A stretch of 14,392 bases of DNA from Acidobacteriaceae bacterium (GTDB taxonomy: Bacteria > Acidobacteriota > Terriglobia > Terriglobales > Acidobacteriaceae). The position numbers and the translations under genes are program-made. The notes under the pieces are model-generated. The model made no database searches, had not been told where the DNA came from, and was given only the letters and a program-made list of their open reading frames with translations. This document shows, in pieces, positions 1 through 7,529 of this stretch. The stretch's first letter is position 1. Each line of letters starts with the position of its first letter. The stretch lies in contig JASHTU010000633.1 of NCBI GenBank assembly GCA_030040395.1, positions 1 through 14,392 of the forward strand, given 5' to 3'.

Positions 1-246
1 GCGGTGAGGCCACCGGTTCCGGTGGCGCTGCCGGCGATGGCTGCCGCAGCAGCTATGCAGACTGGGCACATAGATTCCTGAAATTCTGCTCGGTTGGCCG
101 CGGTGCAGTTAATTGGTTCGCAGTTGAAGATCGACTGTCCCGGGTCTCAAAAGCGAGATCTCCACCCCACGGACGAAGACCTGTCCGGGGGGACCCCGGA
201 GTACATGGGGCGGCCAGGAACGGCGCCCAATCAAACGGTCAGAGAC
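1..246. other. Gene-poor left edge with two short palindromes
   Basis: I see no convincing gene here. One plus-strand frame is open from the window edge to a TGA at 88-90 and encodes an Ala/Pro-rich tail. It could be the end of an upstream gene, but nothing recognisable supports that. Two dyads stand out: GCCACCGGTTCCGGTGGC at 9-26 (8-bp arms) and TCCGGGG-GGA-CCCCGGA at 184-200 (7-bp arms). The second lies just downstream of the minus-strand DinB gene and could act as a 3' hairpin, but it has no U-run. The GTCTC...GAGAT segment near 147-163 resembles structured intergenic sequence I associate with acidobacterial genomes; this is recollection, not a search. Confidence 0.3.
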
Positions 247-771
247 CTACGCCACCTGCGCGGCCTGTTGCATAAAGACCGGCGGCTCATCGGCGCTGGG
301 TCCCCAGCTTGCGGGAACAGCTACATTCAGCAGCCGCAAGTAGACGCTGAACTGCCCACGATGCTGGTACAGGTGGCTGAACATAATGTCGCGGACGAAT
401 TCGCTGCGCGGCCGCGCCAGCAGCTCGCGACCACCGGCCAGCATACGCCAGGTTTCACGCATGGCCGCATCGTCAAACTGCGGCAATAGGCTGCGCACGG
501 TTGCGACGCTTTCGTCATGCGCCTTCAGGATCTCCTCCCGGCTCTCCGGTTGTGGAAACTTGAAACCGTCCGGAGCCTGAGCCGGATTGTTTTGGACGAA
601 GCGCACAACCCCTCCCGGCGTCAAGGCGATGTGGAACGCCAGTTGCCCGGCGGTCATCGATTTTTCATGCGGCTTCCACGTCAATTTATCTGCGGGCAGG
701 CGCTCGAGAAACTTTCTCGTGACGGGTGCTTGCGTTTCAAACTCGGCTAAGAATTCCCGTGCAATCGGCAT
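247..771 (-). CDS. DinB-fold metal-binding protein
   Basis: This 174-residue protein belongs to the DinB/YfiT-like four-helix-bundle superfamily. These small metal-binding proteins include thiol-dependent transferases, but most members have no known reaction. The expected histidine triad is visible: H47 in LAFHIA, and H133 and H137 in the FSHLYQHRGQ segment, which is the most typical part of the family. The start is the ATG at 771, because AAAGGAG sits 7 bases upstream in the transcript; the frame stays open further upstream but without a ribosome site. It is the last gene of an operon, 31 bases after the SRPBCC gene, and is presumably controlled by the ArsR-type repressor at its head. The substrate cannot be read from the sequence. 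The fold call is firm, the function is not. Confidence 0.88.
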   Translation of the reverse strand: MPIAREFLAEFETQAPVTRKFLERLPADKLTWKPHEKSMTAGQLAFHIALTPGGVVRFVQNNPAQAPDGFKFPQPESREEILKAHDESVATVRSLLPQFDDAAMRETWRMLAGGRELLARPRSEFVRDIMFSHLYQHRGQFSVYLRLLNVAVPASWGPSADEPPVFMQQAAQVA

Positions 772-802
772 CGCGATTCTCCTTTGTGCGAATGTTAGAA
801 AT

Positions 803-1276
803 TCACTTGCGGATAGCTGCGGTGGCCAAAGACCCTTCGGCGCGCTGGCGCACTCTTTCATGGATGGAGTTCCATCCCGTGGTCACTCCCCTGCGGTGCT
901 CGTCCTGAATCAGACCGAAGCCCGAGTGGCAAAACCTGATAAGCGTTTCGCCGCCCTCATGGCTCAGGCGGTACTGCACGTTGTTGGCCACAGGATAGGA
1001 CATGAACAGCGGCCCGCTGAACTCCAGCAGCGTGGGCCGCTTGATGGCTTGAACATTGGCCCAGAGATGGCCGTTGCCTTCGCCCAGGTCGCGGAACCAG
1101 CGTCCGCCGGGCCAAGGTTCGAGCTTCATCGGTAACGGCGTTCCATCGGGCATTTCGTTCGCGGGACCCATCTGTTCCAGGAGCGCCGCGAACGTGACCT
1201 CGAGCGATGCGTGGACGCGGATTTCCTGGTTCACAGTGAGCGTGAGGCTCTCAATACCGGAAAGGGTCGAGGTCAT
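803..1276 (-). CDS. SRPBCC (AHSA1/START-like) domain protein
   Basis: This is a 157-residue single-domain protein of the SRPBCC helix-grip superfamily, close to the AHSA1 group. Family members bind hydrophobic ligands in a deep cavity. Supporting features are the early strand EIRVHASLEVTFAALLEQM, the WPGGRWFRDLGEGNGHLWANV block, the LLEFSGPLFMSYPVANNVQY strands and a C-terminal amphipathic helix with GWNSIHERVRQ. The start at 1276 is fixed by AAAGGAG five bases upstream. The gene follows the ArsR-type regulator by 14 bases. Adjacent ArsR and AHSA1-type genes are a recurrent bacterial arrangement in which the regulator usually controls the neighbour. The ligand is unknown. The domain call is secure; a link to stress or xenobiotic response would be inference. 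Confidence 0.87.
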   Translation of the reverse strand: MTSTLSGIESLTLTVNQEIRVHASLEVTFAALLEQMGPANEMPDGTPLPMKLEPWPGGRWFRDLGEGNGHLWANVQAIKRPTLLEFSGPLFMSYPVANNVQYRLSHEGGETLIRFCHSGFGLIQDEHRRGVTTGWNSIHERVRQRAEGSLATAAIRK

Positions 1277-1290
1277 GATTTCTCCTTTGG

Positions 1291-1659
1291 TTATGATTTT
1301 CCTTTTGCGAGATTCGATTGGATTGCGGGCCCTCGGTTCATTTGTGCTTCGGCGCGTTCCTTTACAAGGCTCAACTGGCGGCGCCAATAGCGCTCGAAGG
1401 TTTCAGTCCATTCGTGCAGGGGACGAATGGCGTCGGCGTTGGTCCGGTAGAGCCTGTGGCGCCCATTGCGGCGAACGTGGACCAATCCCACCCGGCGCAA
1501 CACCCCCAAGTGCTTTGAGACGGAGGGTTGATCGAGACCGACAGCCCTAACAATTTCTCCTACCTTCCTCTCATCGTGCGCAAGGTAGGTGAGAATCTGG
1601 CGCCGCCGGAGCTCGGCGACGGCATTGAAGGGATCGGAGGTGGTTGGGGCCCTGGCCAT
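1291..1659 (-). CDS. ArsR/SmtB-type winged-helix repressor
   Basis: This 122-residue regulator has a winged helix-turn-helix in residues about 8-75. Typical parts are the LRRRQILTYLAHDERKVGEIV helices, the recognition helix DQPSVSKHLGVLRRVGLV, and the wing RRNGRHRLYRTN. The C-terminal helix (LHEWTETFERYWRRQLSLVKE) is typical of the ArsR proteins paired with AHSA1-type genes. It contains no cysteine, so the thiol metal site of classic arsenic or zinc sensors is absent and another signal is likely. The ATG at 1659 is chosen over an in-frame TTG at 1671, because the -10 element overlaps the TTG and the predicted transcript would begin almost at the ATG. It heads the operon with the SRPBCC and DinB genes and probably represses it. 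Confidence 0.9.
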   Translation of the reverse strand: MARAPTTSDPFNAVAELRRRQILTYLAHDERKVGEIVRAVGLDQPSVSKHLGVLRRVGLVHVRRNGRHRLYRTNADAIRPLHEWTETFERYWRRQLSLVKERAEAQMNRGPAIQSNLAKGKS

Positions 1660-1667
1660 GGAAAGTG

Positions 1668-1697
1668 ACAATACATGCTTATATAGGAATATGTCAA
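1668..1697 (-). promoter_or_regulatory. Promoter of the arsR-type operon
   Basis: Read on the minus strand, a perfect -35 box TTGACA (1692-1697) is followed after 18 bases by TATTGT (1668-1673), a four-of-six match to the -10 consensus. Transcription would start near 1660-1662, at or just before the ATG at 1659, giving a leaderless or nearly leaderless mRNA. GACA...TGTC bracket the region at 1667-1695, a loose dyad that could be the repressor's operator. The motif match is direct; the start point and operator are inferred. Confidence 0.55.
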
Positions 1698-1777
1698 ACG
1701 AAATTTTGCCCCCAATTCTCGATCATCGGCCGCACGCGCGCTTGCCGTTGCCGTCCGCGTGGTCTACCATCGCTCGC

Positions 1778-2191
1778 ATGAAGTCAGCGCCGCTGCTCCT
1801 TGCCGCTCTGTTGATGAGTCTGGCGCCCGTGCTGTTTGCGCAGGCTCCTGGTGCGAACTCCAACCTCGTTGAGGACAAACCGCCGATGAAGAACTGGTTG
1901 ATCCGACTCCTTCAGCCGCGCGCCAGCTTCGACAAAGACATTACACCGGGCGAGCAAGCATTGATGGACCAGCATTTTGCTTACTGGAAGGACCTGAACG
2001 AGAAGGGCATCTGCCTCTTCGGGGGCCCTGTGCTTGACCCAAAGGGCGTCTACGGAATCCTGGTCGTCCGGGCCGCCAGCGAAGATGAAGCCCGCGCTCT
2101 TGCCGGCGCCGACCCAAGCGTCAAGTCCGGTTTGAACCACATTGATGTCGCGGAGATGCGCGTCGCATTCGTGCCCGTCGCTCATTCCTAG
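1778..2191 (+). CDS. Secreted YCII-domain (YciI-like) protein
   Basis: This 137-residue protein has a signal peptide (about residues 1-21, MKSAPLLLAALLMSLAPVLFA, then QAP) followed by one YCII-related domain. The family has a ferredoxin-like fold with a conserved His and Asp. Candidates here are H66 in LMDQHFAYW and D112 in GADPSVKSG. The GICLFGGPVLDPKGVYGILVVRAAS strands and the C-terminal AEMRVAFVPV strand also fit. Most YciI proteins are cytoplasmic, so the exported form is somewhat unusual. The start is the ATG at 1778, which begins the signal peptide; no strong ribosome site precedes it. It is transcribed divergently from the ArsR-type operon, 118 bases away, and might share its control. 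No reaction can be assigned. Confidence 0.85.
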   Translation: MKSAPLLLAALLMSLAPVLFAQAPGANSNLVEDKPPMKNWLIRLLQPRASFDKDITPGEQALMDQHFAYWKDLNEKGICLFGGPVLDPKGVYGILVVRAASEDEARALAGADPSVKSGLNHIDVAEMRVAFVPVAHS

Positions 2192-2647
2192 CGCCTGCTC
2201 CCATCCGTCCTTCGAATATGAGTGCGGAGAAGACCGGCGCCAGGATGCGGTGAACTGAGCCGAGGCGATGGTGGACGCGGCCGGAAAGTAGGGTCCGGAC
2301 CGGACACGCGACGATCGGAAATCGACTGGGCCTGCGATCTTGATTTGCCGCACCGCGGGCCAGGGGAATTTTCCCGGGCAAGATACAGGTCCGGCGCCCG
2401 CATTTTTCTCTGTTACAACCGACGTGCTTCAAAGCGTGCGCGCACTTAACTCTACTGCCGCGCACTTTAACCGTATTGCGTTGATGGGGCGGAGCACGTG
2501 CGCCTGGGATTGAGCCTGCGCGCAGCCTACGCGCGGCTGGGGAAGCGCATCCAACTGCATACTGTTTTCTCGCGCTTTCGGTTGCGCGCGTGATCGCTTT
2601 GCAAACTTCTTGCCGCGGTTCATTTCAAAAACTCGAGGTATTGAGCG
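2192..2647. other. Gene-poor spacer
   Basis: No supported gene lies in these 456 bases: the open frames are short, compositionally odd and match no family I know. No strong sigma-70 promoter is evident. The one regular feature is the pair of GCGCACTT boxes listed separately. The last bases (around 2632-2638) hold the GAGG ribosome site of the following gene. Confidence 0.5.
2440..2467. repeat. Two GCGCACTT boxes 20 bp apart
   Basis: GCGCACTT occurs at 2440-2447 and again at 2460-2467, each followed by (T)AAC. The 20-bp period is close to two helical turns, as for tandem operators. The pair lies about 180 bases upstream of the outer-membrane protein gene. Two copies can arise by chance in GC-rich DNA, so a regulatory role is only a suggestion. 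Confidence 0.3.
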
Positions 2648-3241
2648 ATGCGAAAGTCATTTTTCCCGGTTCTGCTCATTATGGCCCTGGCTGCCCCCAC
2701 CTGTTTGTGCGCACAAGTGCCGGAATCCGCACGTAGCTGGTCAGTGCCCAACTTCACGCTCTATGGCGGCTTCTCGTATGTGTTTCGGCCCTACGACCGC
2801 AACAGCACCAACGCCTTCAGCGGCGGTATGCAGGGCTGGGATGCGGCGGCCACCGTGCCGCTACCGCTGGTGGGTAACTGGCTGGATGTGAAGGGGGACG
2901 TCTCGGGCTTCTACCGCAATGATTTTCCCGACTTCCACCCCCGCGATTATTTTTTCCTCTTCGGCCCACAAGTGCAGACGCACCTTGGCGCGAACACAAT
3001 CTTCGCGGATGGTCTGGTGGGAAGTTCGCACCTAAACAGCAGCGCCATTCCCGACTTGAAGTCCAATAATACGCTGGCGGTTTCCGCGGGAGCCGGCATC
3101 GACATCGGCTTCACGCGCGATTTTGCGTGGCGCTTGAAGGGCGATTTCTATAACACCCACTACGCATCGACCAACAACAACGTGCACGAGATTGTCAACT
3201 CGAACTGGCGGTTGGCGACGGGTCCAGTGTTGCGCTGGTGA
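2648..3241 (+). CDS. Small outer-membrane beta-barrel protein
   Basis: The 197-residue product has a signal peptide (residues 1-22, basic MRK, a hydrophobic core, cleavage near CLCA-QVPES). Alternating strands follow: FTLYGGFSYVFRP, GMQGWDAAATVPLP, WLDVKGDVSGFYRND, YFFLFGPQVQTHLG, TIFADGLVGSSHL, LAVSAGAGIDIGF, FAWRLKGDFYNTHY and WRLATGPVLRW. This matches the eight-stranded OmpA-like or porin-family barrels. The short terminal strand ends in tryptophan, in keeping with the aromatic C-terminus of BAM substrates. GAGG lies 9 bases before the ATG. There is no peptidoglycan-binding domain, so this is a lone barrel. No specific role or ligand can be given, and no operon partner is evident. Confidence 0.8.
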   Translation: MRKSFFPVLLIMALAAPTCLCAQVPESARSWSVPNFTLYGGFSYVFRPYDRNSTNAFSGGMQGWDAAATVPLPLVGNWLDVKGDVSGFYRNDFPDFHPRDYFFLFGPQVQTHLGANTIFADGLVGSSHLNSSAIPDLKSNNTLAVSAGAGIDIGFTRDFAWRLKGDFYNTHYASTNNNVHEIVNSNWRLATGPVLRW

Positions 3242-3404
3242 GCTCGGCTTTTGGCCAAGTGGTTCAGTCATCGGGGCCCGCGCCCCCCACGTCCTAAAAG
3301 GGGGATTTCCAGCCCAGCGAGCACAGACCGTTCGCCCGGCGGTTGAGAGCTGGGGCGCCCAGCGGCGCGGGCGGGCTGCGCGCGCACCCGTTTACCATCG
3401 GTGT

Positions 3405-4232
3405 ATGGCGCTGGTTGAAGTTGAGTCGGTGTGGAAGAGCTATCCGCGACGCGCCGGCTTGCGGAGCGAAGAGCGCAGCGTGGTGGAAGACGTTTCGCTC
3501 TCGATCGAAGCCGGCGAGACTCTGGGCCTGGTGGGCGAGTCGGGCTCGGGCAAGACCACGGTGGCGCGCATGATCCTGGGCTTGGCTGCGCCGAGCCGCG
3601 GCGCGGTGCGCGTGGGTGGCGTGGATGTAGCGAAGGCTTCCGGCGCCGAGATGCGGCGGTTGCGGCGGAAGATGCAGCCGGTTTTCCAGGATCCGTACGC
3701 GGCGCTGAATCCGCGGATGAACATTTTTGAGATCGTCACCGAGCCGTGGTTGATTCATAGACGCGAGGCTGGCGTGGATCGCCGGCGGACCGTCCTGCGC
3801 GCCAGGGGCGCGGAGCTGATGCGCGAGGTAGGGTTGGAGGAGTCGGCGTTGGCGCGGCATCCGCATGAGCTTTCCGGGGGGCAACGGCAGCGCGTGAACA
3901 TTGCCCGGGCGCTGGCGCTGCGGCCGGCGCTGCTGATTCTTGACGAGCCGGTTTCGGCGCTCGACGTGAGCGTGGGCGCGCAGATCGTGAACCTGCTGCG
4001 GCGGCTGCAGCGGGAGAACGGACTGACGTATCTGTTTATCTCGCACTCCATGCCGCTGGTGCGCTACCTGAGTACGCGGATTGCGGTGATGGAGCGGGGA
4101 CGGCTGGTGGAAAGCGGCGAAACCGAAGCGCTATGCGCGCATCCGCAAAAGGCGTATACGCGGCAACTGATCGCGGCCACGCCGGAGCTGCCGGCGGGCG
4201 CAGCGGGATCAAGCGGGCTCCGATCAGTCTAA
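3405..4232 (+). CDS. Oligopeptide/dipeptide-type ABC transporter ATPase (DppF/OppF-like)
   Basis: This 275-residue nucleotide-binding subunit carries all the ABC motifs: Walker A GESGSGKT (44-51), the Q-loop in VFQDP (93-97), signature LSGGQ (156-160), Walker B LLILDE (176-181), SALD (184-187) and the switch His in ISHSM (214). The TVARMILGL, DPYAALNPRM and HPQKAYTRQLIAATPE segments point to the peptide/nickel (Dpp/Opp) class, whose ATPases power peptide uptake at the inner membrane. It is shorter than typical DppF/OppF proteins, with little beyond the YTRQL motif. The start at ATG 3405 gives the normal N-terminus (MALVEVESVWKSY). No Shine-Dalgarno is clear. No permease, partner ATPase or binding protein is nearby, so its complex must be encoded elsewhere or be absent. 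It ends in a convergent overlap with phoU. Confidence 0.9.
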   Translation: MALVEVESVWKSYPRRAGLRSEERSVVEDVSLSIEAGETLGLVGESGSGKTTVARMILGLAAPSRGAVRVGGVDVAKASGAEMRRLRRKMQPVFQDPYAALNPRMNIFEIVTEPWLIHRREAGVDRRRTVLRARGAELMREVGLEESALARHPHELSGGQRQRVNIARALALRPALLILDEPVSALDVSVGAQIVNLLRRLQRENGLTYLFISHSMPLVRYLSTRIAVMERGRLVESGETEALCAHPQKAYTRQLIAATPELPAGAAGSSGLRSV

Positions 4233-4895
4233 GGACATGCTTAACTGGTGGCGAACATCGGCGCCGCGAATCCAGAAGATGACGTCGGTGGCGATGTCGG
4301 CGGCGTGATCGGCGATCCGCTCCAGGTTTCTCGCCACCAGGATGCCGGTCATGGCCTGCTTGGTGGACTGGGGCTCGGACACGATGAGCTTGAGCAGGTC
4401 GGCCTGGGCACGGCGGTTCATGCGGTCGATCTCGTCGTCCATCTCACGGATGGAGTCGGCGAGGCGGGCGTCGCCGTCGAGCAGCGCCTGCACAGCGGAG
4501 CGGATCATGCGACCGGCGTACTCGCCCATGGCGGCGAAATCGACCGGCAATTCGACCCGCTCGAGGGCAAGAACGTCCTTGGTGCGTCGGGCAATGCTCA
4601 TGGCCTGATCGCCAACGCGCTCCAGGTCGCCGTTGATTTTGATCACCGCCAGGATGAAGCGCAGATCGATGGCCATGGGTTGTTCCTTGGCGAGCAGCTC
4701 GTAAGCCATCTCATCCAAGTCCCGCTGCGCGGTGTTAACGGCGGCTTCGTTCTGCTTGACGTATTTGCACAGGCCCTTGTCGCGCTGCAGATAGGCGTCG
4801 ACCGCGGCCTCGACCGACTGCTGCGCCAGGGCAGCCATGGCAAGGAGCTTGTCCTTGAGCTCGGCGAGCTGTAGTTGAAAGTGAATACGCGGCAC
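4224..4895 (-). CDS. phoU: PhoU phosphate-signalling regulator
   Basis: PhoU links the Pst phosphate transporter to the PhoR/PhoB two-component system and represses the Pho response when phosphate is plentiful. The 223-residue product has two three-helix repeats, each with its metal-binding motif: NGDLERVGDQA (D90, E92, D96) and RNLERIADHA (E192, D196). The length is normal. The start is GTG 4895: AGGGGGAG lies five bases upstream, and the N-terminus then matches the usual PRIHFQLQLAELKDKLL opening; the longer TTG start has no such site. Its last 9 bases overlap the 3' end of the convergent ABC ATPase gene. No pst or phoB/phoR genes are in the window. It is divergent from the TPR gene, 282 bases away. 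Confidence 0.95.
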   Translation of the reverse strand: MPRIHFQLQLAELKDKLLAMAALAQQSVEAAVDAYLQRDKGLCKYVKQNEAAVNTAQRDLDEMAYELLAKEQPMAIDLRFILAVIKINGDLERVGDQAMSIARRTKDVLALERVELPVDFAAMGEYAGRMIRSAVQALLDGDARLADSIREMDDEIDRMNRRAQADLLKLIVSEPQSTKQAMTGILVARNLERIADHAADIATDVIFWIRGADVRHQLSMSLD

Positions 4896-5177
4896 GACTG
4901 CTCCCCCTATCACTCCATTGTGCAACAAGCAGTATTACAGGAGGACGAAATTCGAGGCGCGCACCAGATTGGTCAAGCGCCCAGCGGATCGTCCGGCGCC
5001 AGTCCCGATTTCAAACTCGGCCAGGATTGGGAAAGACTTCCTTCCCAAGGGCCTCTGCGACCTGCTTTTTGCTTGTGCGCCGCCGTGGCCGAGCCTAGGT
5101 TTCAAGGTGAGCGGAGATCAGGGATCGGGGGGCCAGGGATTACGGATTGCACCAAGGTTGGTCCGTTGGGGGCGCCT

Positions 5178-7364
5178 ATGCTTCGAACCGTGCATAAACC
5201 GTCGCAAACCGGAAAACGCAGCCACAACTGGACGGGGCAGTTGACGGAAATCGCGCTCAATTATCAGAAGATGCTCGAGCGGAACCCGCGGCATCCCGAG
5301 GCGCTGGTGGGGATGAGCCTGGTCGCGTTGGCCAGCCGGCAGACGGAAGCGGCGGTGAAAATGGCGGCGGCGGGCACAGCAGCCGCGCCGGGGATGAACG
5401 CGGCGTGGGTGGCGTTGGGTCAGGCGCTGAAAGCGGCGGGACGAAACAATGAGGCGGAACGCGCTTACGCGGAGGCCCTCGGGCTGGACGGGATGGACCC
5501 GCTGGCGCGGATGGGGCTGGGCGAGCTGAAGATCGCCGCGGGCCGGCCGGAGGAAGCCGCGCGCGAATTTGAACGGGCGCTGGCGCGGCGGCCGTCGCTG
5601 ACGGCCGCCCAGATGGGACTGGGCAACGCCCTGGCCTTTATGAGCCGGCACAAAGAGGCGCTGGTGCGCTATGAGCAGGCGCTAGCGATGCAGCCGCGAT
5701 TGCCGGAAGCGCACTTTGCCGCCGGCTTTGCGCTGGCGCGGCTGGGGCGGAAGAAGGAGGCCGAAGCGCGCTATCGGCGTGCGATTGCGTTACGCCCGGA
5801 TTTTGCCGCGGCGTGGATGAGCCTGGGAAGTTTGCTGCGCGAACAGGGCAACGAGGCTTACGCAGAGGCGGCTTTGCGGCGCGCCACGGAGTTGCGGCCG
5901 GACCTGATTTCTGGATGGGTAAACCTAGCCATCCTGGAGCGCGAGCGGCGCCGGCCCGCGGATGCGGAAAAGTATCTGCGCAAGGCCTTTGCGCTGAACC
6001 CCGATCAAATCGAGACGCAGATTGCATGGTGCCAGTTCCGGGCTGCGGAACGGGACCCGGCTGGCGCGTGGGGGTGGCTGCAGTGGGCGATGGCGCGCGA
6101 TACCGACCACGACGAAGCCGTGAATATGCAGGGAATTCTGCTCCACAACGAGGGCCGGTTCGAGGAGGCGATTGCGGCTTTCGAGCGCGCAGAGGCGCTG
6201 GGCAACCAAGCCGCCACGTCGAACCGAGGCAATTCGCTGCTCGATCTGGGCCGTATGGGCGAAGCTTTGCAGGCGCATCGGACGGCGGCGGAGCGGGATC
6301 CATCGCTTCCGGGCGCACTCTACAACCTGGCGTTGACTGAACTGCGTCTGGGAGATTGGGAGCACGGCTGGGTGGACTACGAAGCGCGCTGGCGATTCCG
6401 CGAGGTGCATCGCGCGCCGAGGCAATTTGCGCAGCCTCGCTGGCGCGGCGAAGCGCTCCAAGGGCAACGGGTGCTGTTACACGCGGAGCAGGGCCTGGGC
6501 GACACCCTTCAATTTTGCCGCTACGCGGCGCTGGTGGCCGCGCGCGGGGGCGCGCCAATTCTCGAAGTGCAGGCGCCGGTGGAGCGGCTGATGCGCTCGC
6601 TGGCCGTGGTGCGCGCGGGGCAGGCCGAGACGAGGATGCTGGGCGCGCATTGCAGCGAGGTCTCGGGAGGTGGGTTGGGGTCGGACAGGGAACGTGATTT
6701 CGAATTGGAGTGTCCGCTGATGAGCCTGCCGGCGGTTTTCGGGACGACAGTTGACACCGTGCCTTGGCCGGGTGCGTATTTGGGGGCTGAGCCGGCGGCG
6801 GTTGCCGAAAAGCGATTGCAGTTTCGGGATGCGGGACCGGGACCTCGCGTGGGATTGGCGTGGGCGGGTAATCCGCGGTACAAGGCTGACCAGCGGCGCT
6901 CAACGCGGCTGGTTACACTGCTGCCGCTGGTTCGTGCGGTGGACGCGACATGGATCTCGCTGCAAAAAGGCGAAGCGGCGAAGCAGTTGGCCGGCTTGCC
7001 TGACAATGTATGTGTTTCGGACGGGTCGAGCCAGGACCACGATTTGGCTGAGACGGCGGCGCTCGCAGCCACGCTGGACCTGGTGATTACGACTGACACC
7101 TCGATTGCGCATCTGGCCGGGGCGATGGGCAAGCCGGTGTGGATTTTGCTGCCGTATCTGGCCGACTGGCGATGGATGCAGGAGACGGAGACGACGCCGT
7201 GGTACCCAACGGCGCGGCTGCTGCGGCAAAGCACACCTGGCGACTGGGACGGCCTGATCGAGCGCGTCATTGGCGAGTTGAGGAGCGCTGGCGGGAGCTC
7301 TGAACAGCTTTCGATGGAATTGATGCGGAATCCGTTGGAACACTCACGGTTGATTCCAGCGTGA
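5178..7364 (+). CDS. TPR-repeat protein with C-terminal GT9/heptosyltransferase-like domain
   Basis: This 728-residue fusion has about ten tetratricopeptide repeats (residues about 22-395; e.g. AWMSLGSLLREQGNEAYAEAALRRATELRP begins near 212). A GT-B glycosyltransferase-like domain follows (about 430-700). Diagnostic segments are LLHAEQGLGDTLQFCRYA (434-450), VGLAWAGNP (558-566), the ISLQKG loop (593-598) and TTDTSIAHLAGAMGKPVWILLP (638-659), the nucleotide-sugar site of the heptosyltransferase (GT9) fold. Such proteins transfer sugars, often to surface glycans; the TPR superhelix may hold a protein partner, as in O-GlcNAc transferases. No signal peptide or membrane helix is visible. ATG 5178 is the first ATG that gives a TPR-like N-terminus; upstream sequence in frame does not look coding. 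The donor and acceptor are unknown. It is co-oriented with the peptide gene 448 bases downstream. Confidence 0.87.
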   Translation: MLRTVHKPSQTGKRSHNWTGQLTEIALNYQKMLERNPRHPEALVGMSLVALASRQTEAAVKMAAAGTAAAPGMNAAWVALGQALKAAGRNNEAERAYAEALGLDGMDPLARMGLGELKIAAGRPEEAAREFERALARRPSLTAAQMGLGNALAFMSRHKEALVRYEQALAMQPRLPEAHFAAGFALARLGRKKEAEARYRRAIALRPDFAAAWMSLGSLLREQGNEAYAEAALRRATELRPDLISGWVNLAILERERRRPADAEKYLRKAFALNPDQIETQIAWCQFRAAERDPAGAWGWLQWAMARDTDHDEAVNMQGILLHNEGRFEEAIAAFERAEALGNQAATSNRGNSLLDLGRMGEALQAHRTAAERDPSLPGALYNLALTELRLGDWEHGWVDYEARWRFREVHRAPRQFAQPRWRGEALQGQRVLLHAEQGLGDTLQFCRYAALVAARGGAPILEVQAPVERLMRSLAVVRAGQAETRMLGAHCSEVSGGGLGSDRERDFELECPLMSLPAVFGTTVDTVPWPGAYLGAEPAAVAEKRLQFRDAGPGPRVGLAWAGNPRYKADQRRSTRLVTLLPLVRAVDATWISLQKGEAAKQLAGLPDNVCVSDGSSQDHDLAETAALAATLDLVITTDTSIAHLAGAMGKPVWILLPYLADWRWMQETETTPWYPTARLLRQSTPGDWDGLIERVIGELRSAGGSSEQLSMELMRNPLEHSRLIPA

Positions 7365-7388
7365 AAGCGTGCACATGGGTAGGTTGAC

Positions 7389-7418
7389 GGGTAGCGCCGG
7401 GTAGTGCCGGGTAGCGCG
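7389..7418. repeat. 10-bp tandem triplet GGGTAGYGCS
   Basis: GGGTAGCGCC, GGGTAGTGCC and GGGTAGCGCG follow one another without gaps, just after the stop of the TPR-glycosyltransferase gene. It may be a replication-slippage repeat or part of a 3' structure: the third copy and the following AAACCCGC can form a short GCGGGTTT-type dyad. No function is implied by the sequence. Confidence 0.6.
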
Positions 7419-7513
7419 AAACCCGCTTTCCATTGCAGCGGTTCCACCATGCAGGCGCAAGTGACAGGAGAACGGCCCGCGCCTTCAACCATTTCCGCGG
7501 AGGCGTCGCGCCG

Positions 7514-7529
7514 TCACAATTCCCTGTGA
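7514..7529. promoter_or_regulatory. TCACA-N6-TGTGA dyad
   Basis: Perfect 5-bp arms flank ATTCCC. The half-sites are those of CRP/FNR-family operators but in the opposite order (the CRP consensus is TGTGA-N6-TCACA), so a CRP site is not established. A dimeric regulator could still bind here, 284 bases before the peptide start. No adjacent promoter elements were recognised. Confidence 0.25.

Noticed and set aside
4875..5177. In-frame N-terminal extension of the TPR-glycosyltransferase, including an AGGAGG-like site at about 4940
   Set aside because: The extension does not resemble TPR sequence and overlaps the start region of phoU. The Shine-Dalgarno-like site is not followed by a usable in-frame start codon.
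5638..6903. Long minus-strand open frame (421 codons) opposite the TPR gene
   Set aside because: It is a Pro/Ala/Arg-rich antisense shadow, as expected opposite GC-rich TPR coding sequence, with no domain resemblance.
7514..7529. A true CRP/FNR operator
   Set aside because: The half-sites are in reverse order relative to the CRP consensus and no promoter is placed beside them, so it is kept only as an unassigned dyad.
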